Assembly (NCBI RefSeq): GCF_029223865.1
Contig: NZ_CP119520.1
Location: 4,960,001 to 5,024,000, forward strand
DNA length: 64,000 nt
Source of the DNA: Telluria mixta
Lineage (GTDB): Bacteria > Pseudomonadota > Gammaproteobacteria > Burkholderiales > Burkholderiaceae_D
Direction of reading: 5' to 3'
This document shows positions 63,342 to 64,000 of this stretch, in pieces. Under the pieces are notes generated by a model. The model was given only the letters and a program-made list of their open reading frames with translations, was not told the origin of the DNA and did no database searches. The position numbers and the translations under genes were made by a program. Numbering within the stretch: the first letter of the stretch is position 1; each line of letters opens with the position of its first letter.

Positions 63342-63857
63342 TCAAAATAATGAAAGATACAGGAGGACTGTCCCGGATTTTTCGCACGAAAAACCGCTGA
63401 TCTTGCGCCCGGATTTTTTAATCTTCGCATCATAGACGTGGCATCCGACAGCGGCCGCGAGATCGAGATTCGCGTTCTTGTTCTTCTCCAGAATGCTTCG
63501 GAAGTGGCTAGACAGCCATGGACGAGCGGCTTCCGGAACAACATAAATTTTTTTGTCGTTCGTGCCGCTCGTGAAACTTTCCGTATTCGTGAGCGGTTCA
63601 ATTTCTGCAACAAGGGTCATGTAATCCGTGTGGCCCGGCACGCCACCCTCATACTCCGGCGTTCCGAACATTTCCCATCGAGCAGACTTTAGATCGGCCG
63701 ATAGATCGACGAGCTGTTGCAATGCCTTGGCATCATCGGAGGCCATGAGTTTTTTGCCTTGGTCTGTGCAGCCGGAAATACAAAGAACTGCTGCGGTAAC
63801 AAGCGTGACTAACGTGCGGCCAGCCTTGGCTGGCCTCTGCAGCCCAAGACCAAGCAT
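63342..63857 (-). CDS. Putative lipoprotein of unknown function
   Basis: A 171-residue protein from ATG 63857: a hydrophobic signal (TLVTLVTAAVLCISGC) with lipobox CISGC, then a mature part containing DKKIYVVPEAARPWLSSHFR and a hydrophobic end (LLYLSLF). A longer start at 63935 would include a run of imperfect 7-bp repeats in coding sequence and is less likely. It lies 47 bp upstream of the small exported-protein gene on the same strand. No family is recognised. Confidence 0.5.
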   Translation of the reverse strand: MLGLGLQRPAKAGRTLVTLVTAAVLCISGCTDQGKKLMASDDAKALQQLVDLSADLKSARWEMFGTPEYEGGVPGHTDYMTLVAEIEPLTNTESFTSGTNDKKIYVVPEAARPWLSSHFRSILEKNKNANLDLAAAVGCHVYDAKIKKSGRKISGFSCEKSGTVLLYLSLF

Positions 63858-63860
63858 TGA

Positions 63861-63886
63861 CCCACGTCCCGCGTCCCACGTCCCAC
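63861..63886. repeat. Short tandem 7-bp repeat
   Basis: CCCACGT, CCCGCGT, CCCACGT and a partial CCCAC follow one another (3.7 copies). The repeat lies directly upstream of the start of the lipoprotein gene and may vary in copy number. Confidence 0.5.
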
Positions 63887-64000
63887 TTTCGACGCTGCAA
63901 TCAATTACGAATCCGCTCGAGGCTCTCATTTTCACACATTTCGTTTTCCTTGACCGGGTGGCGACGATCGGTCACGTCATAACAGACTAAAGATAACCGG

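Overview
The window is high-GC DNA from a Gram-negative bacterium. The gene content (TonB-dependent receptor with glycoside hydrolases, a PEP-CTERM protein, many GGDEF proteins, RND efflux, an OsmC-YcaO fusion) and the protein flavour suggest a betaproteobacterium of the Oxalobacteraceae (Massilia/Duganella/Telluria type). That placement is inference; no rRNA or tRNA gene is visible to settle it.

Layout. (a) 1-4588: the end of an acyl-CoA ligase, a lipid-transfer-type thiolase, an FAD oxidoreductase, a multi-spanning membrane protein, and two copies of a 71-residue protein, each behind a hairpin, with a decayed second copy of the membrane gene between them. (b) 4589-5658: a complete IS1595-family element whose 8-bp target duplication is the T-run of a terminator. 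(c) 5770-8676: NAD(P) transhydrogenase operon copy 1. (d) 8997-22381: acyl-CoA catabolism and its regulators (TetR, membrane-protein paralogue, diguanylate cyclase, LysR, acyl-CoA dehydrogenase, APH-type kinase, histidine phosphatase, thiolase, TetR, recombinase-like mini-protein, porin-like protein, small binding protein, chemoreceptor, SDR). The kinase + dehydrogenase + SDR + ligase + thiolase set recalls the lva (levulinate/4-hydroxyacyl-CoA) pathway. (e) 22452-30698: a PAS-GGDEF-EAL protein, then a TetR-controlled RND tripartite pump with a repeated operator.

(f) 30851-40507: esterase lipoprotein, sugar MFS transporter, an orphan TadG/TadE/TadE trio, an OsmC-YcaO fusion and a tandem GH43 enzyme. 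(g) 40692-43598: transhydrogenase operon copy 2, in the same orientation as copy 1 and carrying the same upstream motifs at the same spacing. (h) 43938-51904: a polysaccharide-utilisation locus headed by a promoter and three LacI-type operators: TonB-dependent receptor, GH5 lipoprotein (frameshifted), GH30, and a CBM6-GH5-CBM6 enzyme; beta-1,3/1,6-glucan is the likely substrate. (i) 51975-64000: a membrane diguanylate cyclase, a 5'-truncated PLD-like gene, a PEP-CTERM protein in an operon with a 1587-residue lyase-like secreted protein, a divergent GH43 gene with two operator-like palindromes between them, a GAF-GGDEF cyclase, and a visibly lower-GC end with two small exported proteins of unknown function.

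Overall the cell appears to degrade plant or fungal polysaccharides and fatty or hydroxy acids, with c-di-GMP signalling and redox balancing by two transhydrogenases. Most of the very long open frames opposite these genes are GC-rich antisense artefacts and are not annotated.
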